A stretch of 64,000 bases of DNA from positions 13,228,151 through 13,292,150 of the forward strand of contig NC_135257.1 in the NCBI RefSeq assembly GCF_964204865.1. Reading direction: 5' to 3'. Below are positions 36,212-47,104 of the stretch, one piece after another. Each line of letters begins with the position of its first letter. Position 1 is the stretch's first letter. The notes under the pieces are model-generated. The model saw only the letters and a list, made by a program, of their open reading frames with translations. It was not told the DNA's origin and searched no databases. The translations under genes and the position numbers were made by a program. The stretch is from Styela clava. Lineage: Eukaryota; Chordata; Ascidiacea; Stolidobranchia; Styelidae.

Positions 36212-36360
36212 TACCTATCAACATACTTACCGATTAAAATCGATAAGTAATAAACACCGATAAAATATTTAAAATTCTGCTATAAAAATTTCTGTGGTGC
36301 CCCTCTTTGCTTGGTGCCCTAAGCACGTGTCTATGTTGTTTAATGGTTAATTCGGCACTG
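34966..36360. mobile_element. hAT element inserted in the Rehavkus-like coding region, perfect 8-bp target duplication
   Basis: Starts CAGGGGCGGATTATG and ends TTAATTCGGCACTG, flanked by GCTGTAGT at 34958-34965 and 36361-36368. CAGGGGCGGAT is a common hAT terminus. TTTGGTGCCCTAAGCAC near the left end recurs in direct orientation near the right end (about 36310-36327). The 1395-base interior has no transposase ORF and carries a CAGA microsatellite at 36176-36209. Confidence 0.92.
36176..36209. repeat. CAGA microsatellite
   Basis: Eight to nine uninterrupted CAGA units inside the hAT element at 34966-36360. Confidence 0.95.
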
Positions 36361-37664
36361 GCTGTAGTGTATGATCAACTTCATAATTCCCTAATTAGGG
36401 AGTCTCAGGATAATTTGATTGTTCGTCTCGAAAAAAGGAAAGTTGAAAACAGAGACCAAATTGACCAAGAAATTGAGAAATGGGGTAAAAGATGTAGAAA
36501 TATGGGTAATGATAAATCGAAAGGTATATATTTATAGCCACCGTCTAGACCTCTGAAAGCTTCTTGCCTAATGTATTGATCGATAAAGATGTATTGAAAA
36601 CGGAAATGATATGTGAGGCGTCTTCTCAGTCAATGGCATTTGCGATTTAGTTCATACAAAATTGATTTTCAAAACTTGGTACATATGTCCAACGTTGGCT
36701 TTGAAATATTGAGCTCCGATACTAATTTCCAAAGGAATTGGTTCACATCGGACATTATAAATACCGCATCGCTAATTTTGTCATCGCAGTACCCAAATGC
36801 TGAGGGCCTTCAAAGCACGACACTTTATACCACAATATCTGGCCCAAAGGTCCACGCTCCCTGATAATCCCTGGGTAGCTGCGACAAACATATTTTCGTT
36901 CAATCAGAATACCATTCAAATCTATGATAGTTCGTACTTGAAATACACAGAAAATGACAAATATGCTATTTCGCTTCTCATGCGGCCAACATTAGGAACA
37001 AACAAACTACAGATTGAATTTCCTCTCGTCCAGCAACAAACGTTAGATGCATCATGCGGACCATTTGCAATAGGTTTTTGCATAGCTTTATGCAAAAGAA
37101 TTAGACCAGGGATATAGTTTTTGATGAGATAAAGTTCTAAAGTTCTAAACGATTTTCACCAAATTTCAATATCGACCGAAACCACAATAAAACTAATACG
37201 AAGTTCATGGTTATTCAGATATTTTTGTAACTGCCGACTGCCCTACATGCAAAATCAGACTATGATAGATTGCACTTCATGTTTGGAATGGTACCACCCG
37301 GAATGTTGCAATACTCCTGTGCCAACTGAGGCACTGGAAGATTGCAAAATTGAATGAAATTGCGAGAAATGCAATCGATGCTAAATTTTTCCGTTATATA
37401 TTCACCATAATCCTAACTCCAATTATTTTTCAGGTCCATCAGCTTCATGGACACACAAATGATCAGTCTAATTTACCTTTAGCAATATATGCCAAAAATA
37501 AGGGTTTTCTCTCTCGATCGTCGCCAGTTTTGAGAGATGAAAACCACCACGGTAGTTGGCACCTTGACGTGGTATGGTGGCTTACTACTGAGACCAACTA
37601 TTTACCCAATGCAGTGGGTGTGTTTTCCACCCCGAGTGTAAGTGGGGAACCCTGATTATAAAAC

Positions 37665-38880
37665 ACTTATTTTTTAGGGGCGAATTGCCATTTTTTCCCC
37701 ATAAATTCACGATCGAACCATGTTTAAACGAGAATAAAAATATTTTCCCCCATACAAACTTTTCAACACTTGGTTACATTTACTACTGCTGGTCTTGTGT
37801 AAATGGGGGGGGGGGGGAAGGGGGGGATTATAAGGATATGTAAACATTTATAATAAATAATATAGCACAAGTTATGGTGCATGGAATGGTTAATTTAATT
37901 GTAGGGCACCCTCTTTTTTGGGGCAGAATAGGTCTTTTCCCCATTTTTCTCATAATCTTTTATCGGGCAATGTTTAAACGAGAATAAAAATATCTTCCCC
38001 CCATACAAACTTTTTAAAATTCGCTGTATTACAATTTTATTACATGTACTACTACTGGTCTTGTGTAAATGTGGGAACCGTAATTGTAAGACACTCATTT
38101 TTTGGGGCAAAAGAGGTCTTTTTGCCATTTCTATCATAAATTGACTATTGGGCCATGTTTAAGCGATAATCAAAGTACCTCCCCCCCCCCCCCATACAAA
38201 CTTTTTTAAACCCGCTGTTTAAACACTTTATTATATGTTCTACTACTGGTCTTGTGTAAATTTGGGGACCTTAATTGTAAGACACTCATTTTTGGAGCAA
38301 AATAGGTCTTTTTGCCATTTCTATCATAAATTGACTAGCGGGCCATGTTTAAGCGATAACAAAAATATCTTCCCCCCATACAAACTTTTTCGAACTAGCT
38401 GTATGAGCACTTTATTATATGTACTATTGCTTGTTTTGTGTAAATGATAGGACCGTAATTGTAAGACACTCAATTTTGCGTGAAAATAGGTCATTTCGCC
38501 ATTTTTTTTCATAAGTTGACTATCGTTCCATGTTTAAACGATAATAAAAATATCTCCCCCCCCCCCCCCCCCTTACAGACTCGTTGTATAAACACTTTAT
38601 TATATGTACTACTGCTGTTTTTGTATAAATAGGGAGGACCATGATTGTAAGACACATCTTTTGGGGGGCAAAATAGGTCTTTTTACCAATTTTAGTAAAA
38701 ATTGACGACTGGGCCAGGTTTGAACGCTAATAAATATATCTTCCGCCCAACGACTAACATACCGCTTCCACCCATCCAATCTTTTTCAAACTCGTTGTGT
38801 TTACTTCTTATTATAAGCACCTATACCTATCTTTCTTAAACTAAGCGGATATATTTGTGAGACACTTATATTTGGGGGAG
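37665..38880. repeat. Right tandem array of the Rehavkus-like element, inverted to the left array
   Basis: Units are anchored by GTAAGACACTCA near 38088, 38276, 38460 and 38648, with diverged units on both sides. Each carries CCATGTTTAARCGATAATAA and CCCCCATACAAACTTTTT. Poly-C or poly-G expansions occur at the same unit position (37804-37827, about 38178-38190, about 38556-38572). Confidence 0.9.
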
Positions 38881-39072
38881 AACTATAATTATTTGGCAAT
38901 TATTCACAGTTTTCATGATTAATCTGGCAACCCATGAAGCATCAGCTGATTTTGCATCGTCTTCGTAAACTGCATGTCTTTTTCGTAAACTCTCGCATCG
39001 CTCAATTGAAATCGGAGTTCTGGCAACGGTGATCGGCGCGTTCAAAAACGAGAGAGATGCCTGCTAGGGACC

Positions 39073-40332
39073 GCTGTGAAGCTAGTAGCAAACGTACCGC
39101 TAGCCAAAATTATTAAATTTTGATGGCTTACGTTCGAAATGTGTGGAAAACTTGAGTAGGCTACCGGTAACCCTTTTTTTTATTTTAGTGCAATCTCATG
39201 CCTCCTAAGTCTGTAAGTGAAGAACATGCTGCTGGACTTAACACCTTTTTGATATAACTTCTGAACTTTATGTAATTTTAATAAATATTGGCTGTCTGTT
39301 AGAATGACCTACCGGTAAATTTAGAATGCTTAGGTTCGAGTTGTGTGAAAAACTAGATCTTGATTATTTAACAATAAAAGCTCATGCCGCTTGAGCGGGA
39401 AGACATTCCACTACAGCGAAATTGCTTTTGTTGTTTTCAATTATCAAAACTCCCACTTCGTTTTTATCGGAAAATTCAACCTATTCTATGTGTTACTGCA
39501 TTAGATTCTATGTTCAAAAATGGTGTTGAAACTTTTCCTTCAATGCTGTAATTTTCGCTGCAGCAAATTGAATAAGGCTGTTTTTATAATCGTAACTCCC
39601 ACTTTGTATTTACCGGAAGATTCAATTTGTTAAGTTGACTTACAGATATTAGTTTTAAATTTCAACTTATTCTGCTTCTTCCGCTTAAGGTTCAGCTTTT
39701 CAATGACTTCAATCATCTCACCTTTTGTCGGAAGTAATTTCATACACTTCTTCCTTTCAGGGTTCATCCTTATAGTTATAGTGACTTAAACCACCTTAAC
39801 TTTCGCCGGAAAAATTTCATTCATTTGTTCTTTTCGGGGTTGACCCTTTTAGTGACTTCAGCCACCCCACCTTTTGTGAGAATAATTTTCCTCCACTTCT
39901 TACTTTTAGGGTTCAACATTTTAGTAACTCCAACCACCTCAACTTTTCATTGGAAGAAATTTCATCCATTTCTTCTTTTTAATGTTCAGCTTTTTAGTGA
40001 CTTCCCATCCTCCTACAAAAGAAATTTCCTTCACTTCTTCTAGTTTTCAGCATTTTAATGTTCCTCAATTTTCCATTTTTTGGGACACTGCAACTTCCAT
40101 ATTTAATTCACTTCATTCGTTTCTTCCTTCAGCCTTTTAGTATTCTCCACCTGTTTCTGATTACTTTGAATTTTATTTCGCGATCCCTATAAAATTATTA
40201 ATATTCGAATATTACATATGAGACAAATCTTTGTTTCCTTGTCTCGCTTTCTTTCTTGTTCACTATGCAATTTATCTAAAAATTTTTTAGATTGTACTTC
40301 ATGTCATTGAAGGCTATATTTAAAATTGGGAA
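39073..40332. promoter_or_regulatory. Upstream region of the RAB15-like gene, with a degenerate minisatellite
   Basis: No ORF of interest. Two similar passages with AACTCCCACTT and TTATCGGAAAATTCAA (39440-39480 and 39585-39625) precede a minisatellite at 39685-40060. Leader sequence of the Rab gene probably lies in the last few hundred bases. Confidence 0.4.
39685..40060. repeat. Degenerate minisatellite, about five units of 72-76 bp
   Basis: The unit reads roughly GGTTCAGCTTTTTAGTGACT, then TCAACCACCTCACCTTTT, then GGAARAAATTTCATCCACTT, then CTTCTTTTCAG. Units start near 39688, 39760, 39836, 39908 and 39980, with a decayed sixth near 40045. Substitutions are frequent, so it is old. Confidence 0.8.
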
Positions 40333-43300
40333 ATGGATAGAGATTATGATGTGTTGTTCAGGATTATGGTTTTGGGTGACACAGGAGTTGGCAAGACTTG
40401 TTTATTGCAAAGATTTTGTGACAATGAATTCAGATATAGTCATGTCTGTACGATTGGTATGTATTAAGTAATCTTTCACTCTAAGTTGAGCCAGATATTT
40501 TGATTTCTGATGCCAAAATAAACCTGGATCACTGAATTTTAGTAGTTTCAATTCGAAAATAGCAAACATTATTATTTTTTACTTACTGTCTCTACTTTTA
40601 TATATATTGCTAACAACATTTTATGTTGTCTATCATAAGTCTGTAAGTCTATATTATGCACTTACCTAAGTATAGAATCTTTCTATTTTTACAGGAATAG
40701 ACTTCAAAATGAAGACTTTGGTTATGGATGGAATAAGAACAAGGATACAAATATGGTCTGAATCTTTTTCACTGTCATATTTCATGATTTATTCGTGTGG
40801 TTTTGCCCCTTTTCATCATTGTGGGATGTGTCAACCTCTATTTTTCATTAGTGTCAGCAATTATCACTGCTCCAATATGAAATAACGATGCGTTATGTAT
40901 GCTTTTTCATTTATGCCCGAGTTAAAAGCTTATTATTCATTAGCATATTTTGTTTTACTATGAATACAATTATTTGGGAAACTTTTATGGTTAATTGCTT
41001 CAGCATTTCTGTAATTTACTTCATCTTTCATGCTGTTTAATGGGCAATTTTTTTCATGATTCCATTATTCCAGCAAGTTTTATCAAATCAATGTATGCAG
41101 TTACATTTGTCGTTAAACATTTTCATATTAGATTCTTCTGTAAATTATATTTTGTTTATATAAAGATATTCTGTTTTATGATCAATAGTCTCGTCAATAT
41201 TCGATTTTATCAAAATTCATCGAAATATATGTACCTTTTTTTTGTAATTATTTTCTTTTATAAATTTTTTTGCTGCATGGCCATAAAGCAACTATAATAT
41301 ACTTATGATATTTTGCAGGGACACTGCTGGACAAGAGCGATATCGTAGCATCACAAGACAATATTTTCGAAAAGCACAGGTTTGATAATCATACATATAT
41401 TTCTTCTTTTCACTAAGCTGCTCTTCTTCAACGAACTTTTCTTCCTATATTTTTCAGGGAATCATACTGACATATGATACCACCGATGAGTCTTCATTTC
41501 TCAGCATCAGGGATTGGGCAGAAGACATCAAAGAAGTATGAATATGATTTACTGACAACAATTGCCATTTATCATATCTTAAACTTTATGTAATGTGGAA
41601 TAGATCGAAGTCTATCGGCTCCAGTATTGTCAGTTGAGCGAATGGAAAATATATTTTAAACTACCGTATATGCTCGTTTTACCGCCCGATCTTGATTAAG
41701 AGCCCGTTTGAATAGCCGCCCGTGTGAACAGAACATAAAAATAAGTAAGGGCCGGGGCTTGAATACCCACCCGATGTAAAAGCTGATTTTTCAGTGGTAG
41801 AGAACAATAGGAAATAAGAAACGCTTTTCTCACAACGCTGTTGAATTTGAAGTGCCGGTAGATACCACTCACGCCTTAGGCGTCCAAGTACATACCAGAT
41901 AGCATTGATTACGTAACACCATGGTTCTCAAACTGGGCGTCATGGCGCCCAAGTGCATCGTTTCAATATTGATAGGGCATCGCAAAACTTTTCTTCTTTT
42001 GCTGATTTGTACCTGCGGTGCGTAGAAAAAGTCAAAATTTTTGTTATTCTCGTTTAAACCATACTTGAGAACTGGAAATAACAATATATTAATTATTGTA
42101 ACGATCGAAAATAACAAGCGTCCGTGCTTGAATAAGAGCCGGTTTGAATAAGGGCCCGGTTAGTGAGTTGGTTGAAAAAAATATGGGCCCGGGCTACAAA
42201 ACGAGCAAATTTGGTAAACTAAAAAGTGCAATTTGTCAACAGCACTGTTATTTGAGATTTCGGGCTATACAATGAAATAATATTGGAATGGTATTTTCTT
42301 TTTACATGGTACTTTGTGCATATTAGAACCTAGGTATTTCCATTGATTATGTATCTGCTTTTCAGTTTGGAGACAAAGATGTGAATATCATATTAGCAGC
42401 AAATAAAAGTGATCGAGAAGATAGTCGACAAGTTTCTATTGAAGCTGGACAGCAGGTCAGTATAATTTGTATTATTTTGTGTCTTGTCTGTAATTAGTGG
42501 GATTCTTCATCATTAAAATAAATCAATACAATCATTGATAGCTTATGAAAGGTTGTGGTTATGCATTGAGAAAATAATTACTATGTAAGTGTAATTTATA
42601 AAAATGGAATGCTAATAGTCCCTGTGTTTGGTTTGTTTCTGATATTCTGAGTACCTAAACAAATAATTTAAAAATTGATTTGCTTGTACTACCGCAAACA
42701 GACAGTTTTAAAAGTATAGAATCAGTTTAAAAAATAGTATTTTACCAGTTTAATTTTTGTTGATTTATGATTTGTAACCCCAAAACTTTCATTTGTCTAC
42801 TTCTGTCATATTTCACACTTCGCATGTCAAAAAATGTGAATCATCACATCCCATACTGTCAATTGTGTTTCCTATTGATTTTGTCAGTTAGTGATGTTAT
42901 GTATTAGGTTGACTAATCAATTCCGACAGGAAAACAGGAACAGAATTTGCGTTTCGATAAATTATTTATTAACAGTATGTGTCTGTGATTTTTCCCCTCA
43001 GAATGCTTGTCGTATTTTGTCTGGTATTTTTTCATTAAAATTTGCTGGTGTTGACCTTAAAATGGCTCCTCACGATTGGAGATTTATGCAAATTGGTAAA
43101 CATTATATTTACGTTAGAAAATCAAACATAATATAAACAAACTGTTTAAAAAATACGGAAGCAATTTCTAAAATAGTATATTACCCGTAAGTGTCTGTCA
43201 TTTTTTCACTCGGAATGCTTGTCATATTTTGTCAGATTTTTTTTCATCAAAATTTGCTTGTGTTGACCCTAAAATGGCTCCTCACAATTGGAGATTTATC

Positions 43301-44511
43301 AAAATTGGTAAACCTTATATTTACGTTAGAAAATCGAAAATAATAATTTTCTTCGTATCATTACATGACAAATATCTAAGTGTTTATATAGTAAATAATA
43401 TCAATCTGAGAATACCCAAAGTGAACCAAATATTTGGATTCATTAAATGTTATGCAGTAATTTCTTGATTTCGAAAAATAATTCAGAATTCGTTTATAAA
43501 AAAAATTACAATTTTGGTTCAATTGACCTTACACGGTAGGTTTGTGCAAATTTGCGCAAAGTCTTTAAATTTGCATAGAACACTTGTACCACAAGCAAGA
43601 TCGCTGCCTTAAAAATACATCACTGAAATATGCCGTTTATTGCTTGATTTTAATATTTTTCATACTTCCAATATGTAAGTTATGCATCTGGACATGATAA
43701 TTTTTACAATGTTATATCATAAATTTAATAAATAATTACAATGGAGAGGTCCTGTCCTCCATCAAACAAAAAATGCATGTCCTGTATATCTAGCTCAAAT
43801 AAAAAAAAAATTCATTTATACTTTTATCATATTAAATCATCATTTCAAATTTTCAATGAATATGTTTTTAAAGTCTATAAGTATTCTTTATTGTCTTGTC
43901 ATCTTTTTTCTACCATTGCAGACACTAAGATTCTGTATTATTTTTTCTTATATTTCAAATTTCGGTATGTTCCCTCAATGATGGCAATGCAACCAACCTA
44001 AATTAAGCTGACATTCATTTAGGCTATTTTTTTTCATGTAGCAAAGGTGAATGCTTTACCTGTTACGTGCAGAAATTTGAAGGTTGTGAATTCTTACTCC
44101 AAGTGATTGACATTCAGGAAACACATTTAACGCATACTCTACACGTGAATTTGCACCAATTTCACATCCTGAACATTTTATGTAGTACGAATTATCATGT
44201 AAAGCTAAAAATGATTTGTATATTTTTGTTTCCAGCTTGCCGATGAATTAAAAATACCCTTCACCGAAGTGAGTGCTTATACAAGTGAAAATGTATCTGA
44301 AATGTTTGCCACAATAACAAGTTTAATACTAGCAAGGTACAAGGATGAAATAATCACTTCCATTCAAGAAAGGAGTCGAATATCATCATCCGAATCTGAA
44401 CATGATTTCAGTGAAGATGAAGGAATAGTTAAAGACCTTGATTCAGGAAAATCAAATGCCAATGGGGAAATTGAAAAACCACCAGAGTACAGTTGCTGTA
44501 ATATATTGTAA
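40333..44511 (+). CDS. RAB15: RAB15-like small GTPase, six exons
   Basis: Rab-family membrane-trafficking GTPase of 229 residues. Exons: 40333-40456, 40695-40755, 41319-41379, 41458-41535, 42366-42455, 44236-44511; phases agree (690 nt). Motifs: P-loop GDTGVGKT (15-22), effector Thr in TIGIDFKMKT (about 40-49), DTAGQE (63-68, catalytic Gln67), NKSD (121-124) and the VSAY base-binding motif (about 150-153). The C-terminus is CCNIL, so it carries a double cysteine for geranylgeranylation. MDRDYDVLFRIMVLGDTG and CDNEF-SHVCTIG are closest to RAB15 among Rabs I know, with Rab8/10/13 as alternatives. The hypervariable tail is acidic and Ser-rich. A polyadenylation signal AATAAA lies at 45237-45242. 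Intron 4 holds a MITE (41654-42226) and intron 5 a local duplication. Confidence 0.85.
41654..42226. mobile_element. MITE with CGTTTTACCGCCCG ends in RAB15 intron 4
   Basis: The left TACCGTATATGCTCGTTTTA has an inverted match on the right (complement TACCAAATTTGCTCGTTTTG), each followed by a GCCCG word. Both arms repeat GAATAAGAGCC-GGTTTGAATA-type words. Inside, at 41919-42080, lies what may be another element (CATGGTTCTCAAACTGGGCG with an opposed TTGAGAACTGG). The target duplication was not resolved. Confidence 0.7.
42985..43345 (+). repeat. Two-copy local duplication in RAB15 intron 5
   Basis: 43020-43135 and 43225-43345 share TTTTTCATYAAAATTTGCTK, GTGTTGACCYTAAAATGGCT, CCTCAC-ATTGGAGATTTAT and TATATTTACGTTAGAAAATC words in the same order, about 205 bases apart and over 85% alike by eye. 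Each copy is preceded by TGTCTG and TTTTTTC-CTC-GAATGCTTGTC words. Confidence 0.85.
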
Positions 44512-47104
44512 GCGATTGAAATGCAATTACAACCAAGTGTTGTTACCATATACAACGATGGGTTGAAGGTGAATGTTGGAGAGCTGTTATTTTGACTTTC
44601 GTTGGCTTGTCATGACTTCTAGTTAATATATCCACCAAAGAGCTTTGACTGCACTACAAGTTCTTCCTGATGAATGAAAGAGAATATGCGATTTTTTTTT
44701 TGGTTCTTAATTTTTTGTTATAGTTCATTGTACTTCATTGAAACAAGTTTTGTTCAGAACAAATCTGATGGGGTCAATACCCAATGTCAACAAATTTGCA
44801 TAGAATGTATATCTTATGAAATTCTTCAATTTTTAGGTTGTGCAGTACCAGTATAGGTATTTTGATTTTCCATTTAATGAAGAAATCGTCCATCTCTTAT
44901 ACTAGTAATTATTGAGTTTATGGTACTTGAAATTATTTGCTCTTATTTTTTAAGATGATAGAGCCTGACGACAGAACTTAAACACTTGCCACTGGTTAGA
45001 AAATTCAGTGTTATTATCAAATTCTTTATTATTTGAAATCTATGTTAAATATAATTTTTGTGTAAAAATGCTCAAACCAAGTTCGCAAGCTGCAATCGAA
45101 AGCTTCAAAATTGCAGATTGGATTTGCAAAACCACTGGCATGCAATGTACCACATATGTGGATTTATTGTAAATTTTTTGACACTATATATACAGAATGC
45201 AATTACACTCACTAGCCGTTTTTATTTTTGTACTACAATAAAAAAATAATTTTCCATGGGAACAATCTTCAATTATTATGCAGTACTTCAGTGGTGTGTA
45301 GCAATACACCGTTTTCAGTTTTTGTGAATTTCTGTTTTGCTGTAATACTTTTTCTCTTTTTTTACTTGATCATCTGTGCCATAGGTTTTTGGTATTTCAT
45401 ACTTCTATGTTATGTTGCATTATCGATGAGCTTCCTTGTTTCTTCAACATGTCTTTTGCACAACATATCATGTTGCACCTGTTGTGTTTTGGTTGTACGC
45501 AGCGTACTTACATATTTTTTTTGCACTTGGCTCCATAATAGAATTATTGCAAATTGTGTTAGTTATCAAGTTTATTATAATTCTTAATAATCGAGCACTT
45601 TACATTATTTTCCATTCCCAAAATGAAGACTATGAGTTATTGTTGTATGAGAATTAATCAGAGTTTTTTTTTTTCAATTTATAATATAATGAATTGTGTC
45701 AGCTGTATTCGGGCATTGCTGCAATAATTATCACTTAAATGATCTGCCTAAAACAATTTCACTGGTTGAATAATTTGACAATTCTTTATTTTGCATACCT
45801 TGTGTATTTTTTATTATTCCTATTATATTTATATATGTATGTATATCCATGTAGTGTTCCCTTTATTAAACTGCCACATATCATTGTGTAACCAAATATT
45901 TTGTATATGACAGCCATCCACCAATTGATGGACATTATTTTGTTGAGTTTATGCCAAATGTTTCCAATATGATTTATGTAATAAATTGGATATGCTGTAT
46001 CGACACAGAAACATGTATATTCAACAGATGTTAGTATTTGAGTGGCTGTCCACTGACTACTGCAGAAATGAGAATAATTTTTTCCAGGATCCTTCGGAGG
46101 TATAGTATTATGATAGAACATCAGCTACTTGAAAATGCCAGAAAGTGTGGGTTTATTAGAAGAGTTAATTTGTTTCATAATTTTTGTTGTTGCTAATGGT
46201 TTACGTTCTAAAAATCTCCACATTGATTGAAAATGTCAGAATAGCTACCGTGAACAGTAACACTAATTATAAAATTTAGTAGCTCCGTTTTTACTTATCT
46301 AGTTTTTGACCGTTTTTAATACAAAATGACCGCTGAGTTATTAGATTTGTAACAGTATCTGAATTTTGAAAAAACAAATGAAATTTGAAACTGCAAAAAT
46401 AATTCAATGTTTGTAATCAACATTGAAAAATTGGTAAGTGAAAAATGCCTATGTTGCCTGTGTAATTTCTATCGTTCGCGCTTTCCAAAACTTCATCATG
46501 CAACGTTTCATTTGAGAATCAAATTGAAAGAAAAAGTACAATATTTGAACTGCAATAGACGAGGGAGAGAGAAATTTTTTTATTGTTTCGTCAAACCAGA
46601 AAACACATACAATATATATGTGATAACAAAATGGGAAAAATTAGGTTTCGGTAGATGACTGGGTGGTAACGATACGACCTTTAACAGTCATCTGAGGGGT
46701 CGCGAAAAGACTATCAAAAGTCATGAGCAAAGTCACGCTTCCTCATGCACGCAAACAAAATTGACAAGGGAAAAATATCGAGTCTCACTCCTCGCCTCTT
46801 AGCAGGATTTGTTAAATTTTATTTGCTTCAAGTATGAAATGACTCTCGAATATGCTAAAAACTATTTTTTTAAGTTATGCCCGTCTCCCAGGTATCTTTG
46901 CATTTTGTTTGTCTGTTTACTCTTTGTATTGTTTATGTCAGAGAAATGATTGATTGATTGGTAACCAACGACTAACATACCAGCTCAGTCTCAGTGGCAG
47001 TCGCTCCGACCTTCGTCGGGTGCGGACGTGTCATTTGGAAAAGACTGGTGAATGCTACTCGTTGTATGTTTCGGTATTTATAATCTGTATCGCGTAATAT
47101 CAAC
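44512..47104. other. RAB15-like 3'UTR and intergenic region
   Basis: The Rab transcript probably ends near 45255 (AATAAA 45237-45242). The remaining 1.8 kb is AT-rich. Several ORFs of 70-120 codons here are hydrophobic or low-complexity and resemble no protein I know. A retroposon-like stretch occupies about 46640-46960. Confidence 0.5.
46640..46960 (+). repeat. Retroposon-like repeat ending in a TGATTGATTG tail (family E, copy 2)
   Basis: Starts near GACTGGGTGGTAACGATACG (a similar word lies at about 32529) and ends with ATGCCCGTCTCCCAGG, GCATTTTGTTTGTCTGTTT and TGATTGATTGG. This is the longest version of the family in the window, so its 5' part may show the full unit. Confidence 0.5.

Larger units (their letters stand above)
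34855..37400 (+). pseudogene. Remnant of the Rehavkus-like coding region (coiled segment, C48 peptidase, PHD finger)
   Basis: Pieces in order: a basic segment (about 34860-34965, ending FNNRWFKRLDGIAVV) that continues after the inserted hAT element as YDQLHNSLIRESQDNL and a charged helical stretch to 36537; a peptidase N-part near 36700-36865 (WFTSDIINTASLILSSQYPN, GLQSTTL); a frameshift; the peptidase C-part (about 36855-37119) with IQIYDSS and the catalytic-type VQQQTLDASCGPFAIGF; then a PHD finger at about 37217-37370 (CNCRLPY, MIDCTSCLEWYHPECC, CEKC) with another frameshift before the last cysteines. The position expected for the catalytic His, just before WVAATNI, reads Asn-Pro, so the peptidase would be inactive. 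Stops and shifts mark it as non-functional. Confidence 0.75.
33612..39072 (+). mobile_element. Rehavkus-like (MULE group) transposon with tandem-repeat inverted ends, decayed
   Basis: Outer ends are inverted: left CAGCAGACATCACTCTCC, right its near complement GAGAGAGATGCCTGCTAG, followed inward by long matching tracts (the left CAATTGAGCGATGCGAGAG has its complement on the right). Inside each end is a tandem array with a unit of about 185 bases that includes TGTCTTACAATTACGGG, TATAATAAAGTGT, AAAAAGTTTGTATGGGG and AAACATGGCCCGCTAGTCAA: about five units at 33800-34720 and six or seven, inverted, at 37665-38880. The interior reads rightwards and keeps pieces of a C48-type cysteine peptidase and a PHD finger, the combination I associate with Rehavkus elements. 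It is split by a hAT insertion at 34966-36360. No target duplication could be fixed at the ends. Confidence 0.75.

Noticed and set aside
33612-39072. Polinton/Maverick element, suggested by the cysteine peptidase and long inverted ends
   Set aside because: No polymerase B, integrase or packaging ATPase pieces, it is much too short, and the PHD finger and tandem-repeat ends fit a Rehavkus-like element better.
45228-45657. Overlapping ORFs of 119 and 73 codons with long hydrophobic stretches downstream of the RAB15-like gene
   Set aside because: T-rich sequence encodes Phe/Leu/Cys runs by composition alone. There is no conserved motif, and the region begins at the Rab 3'UTR end.
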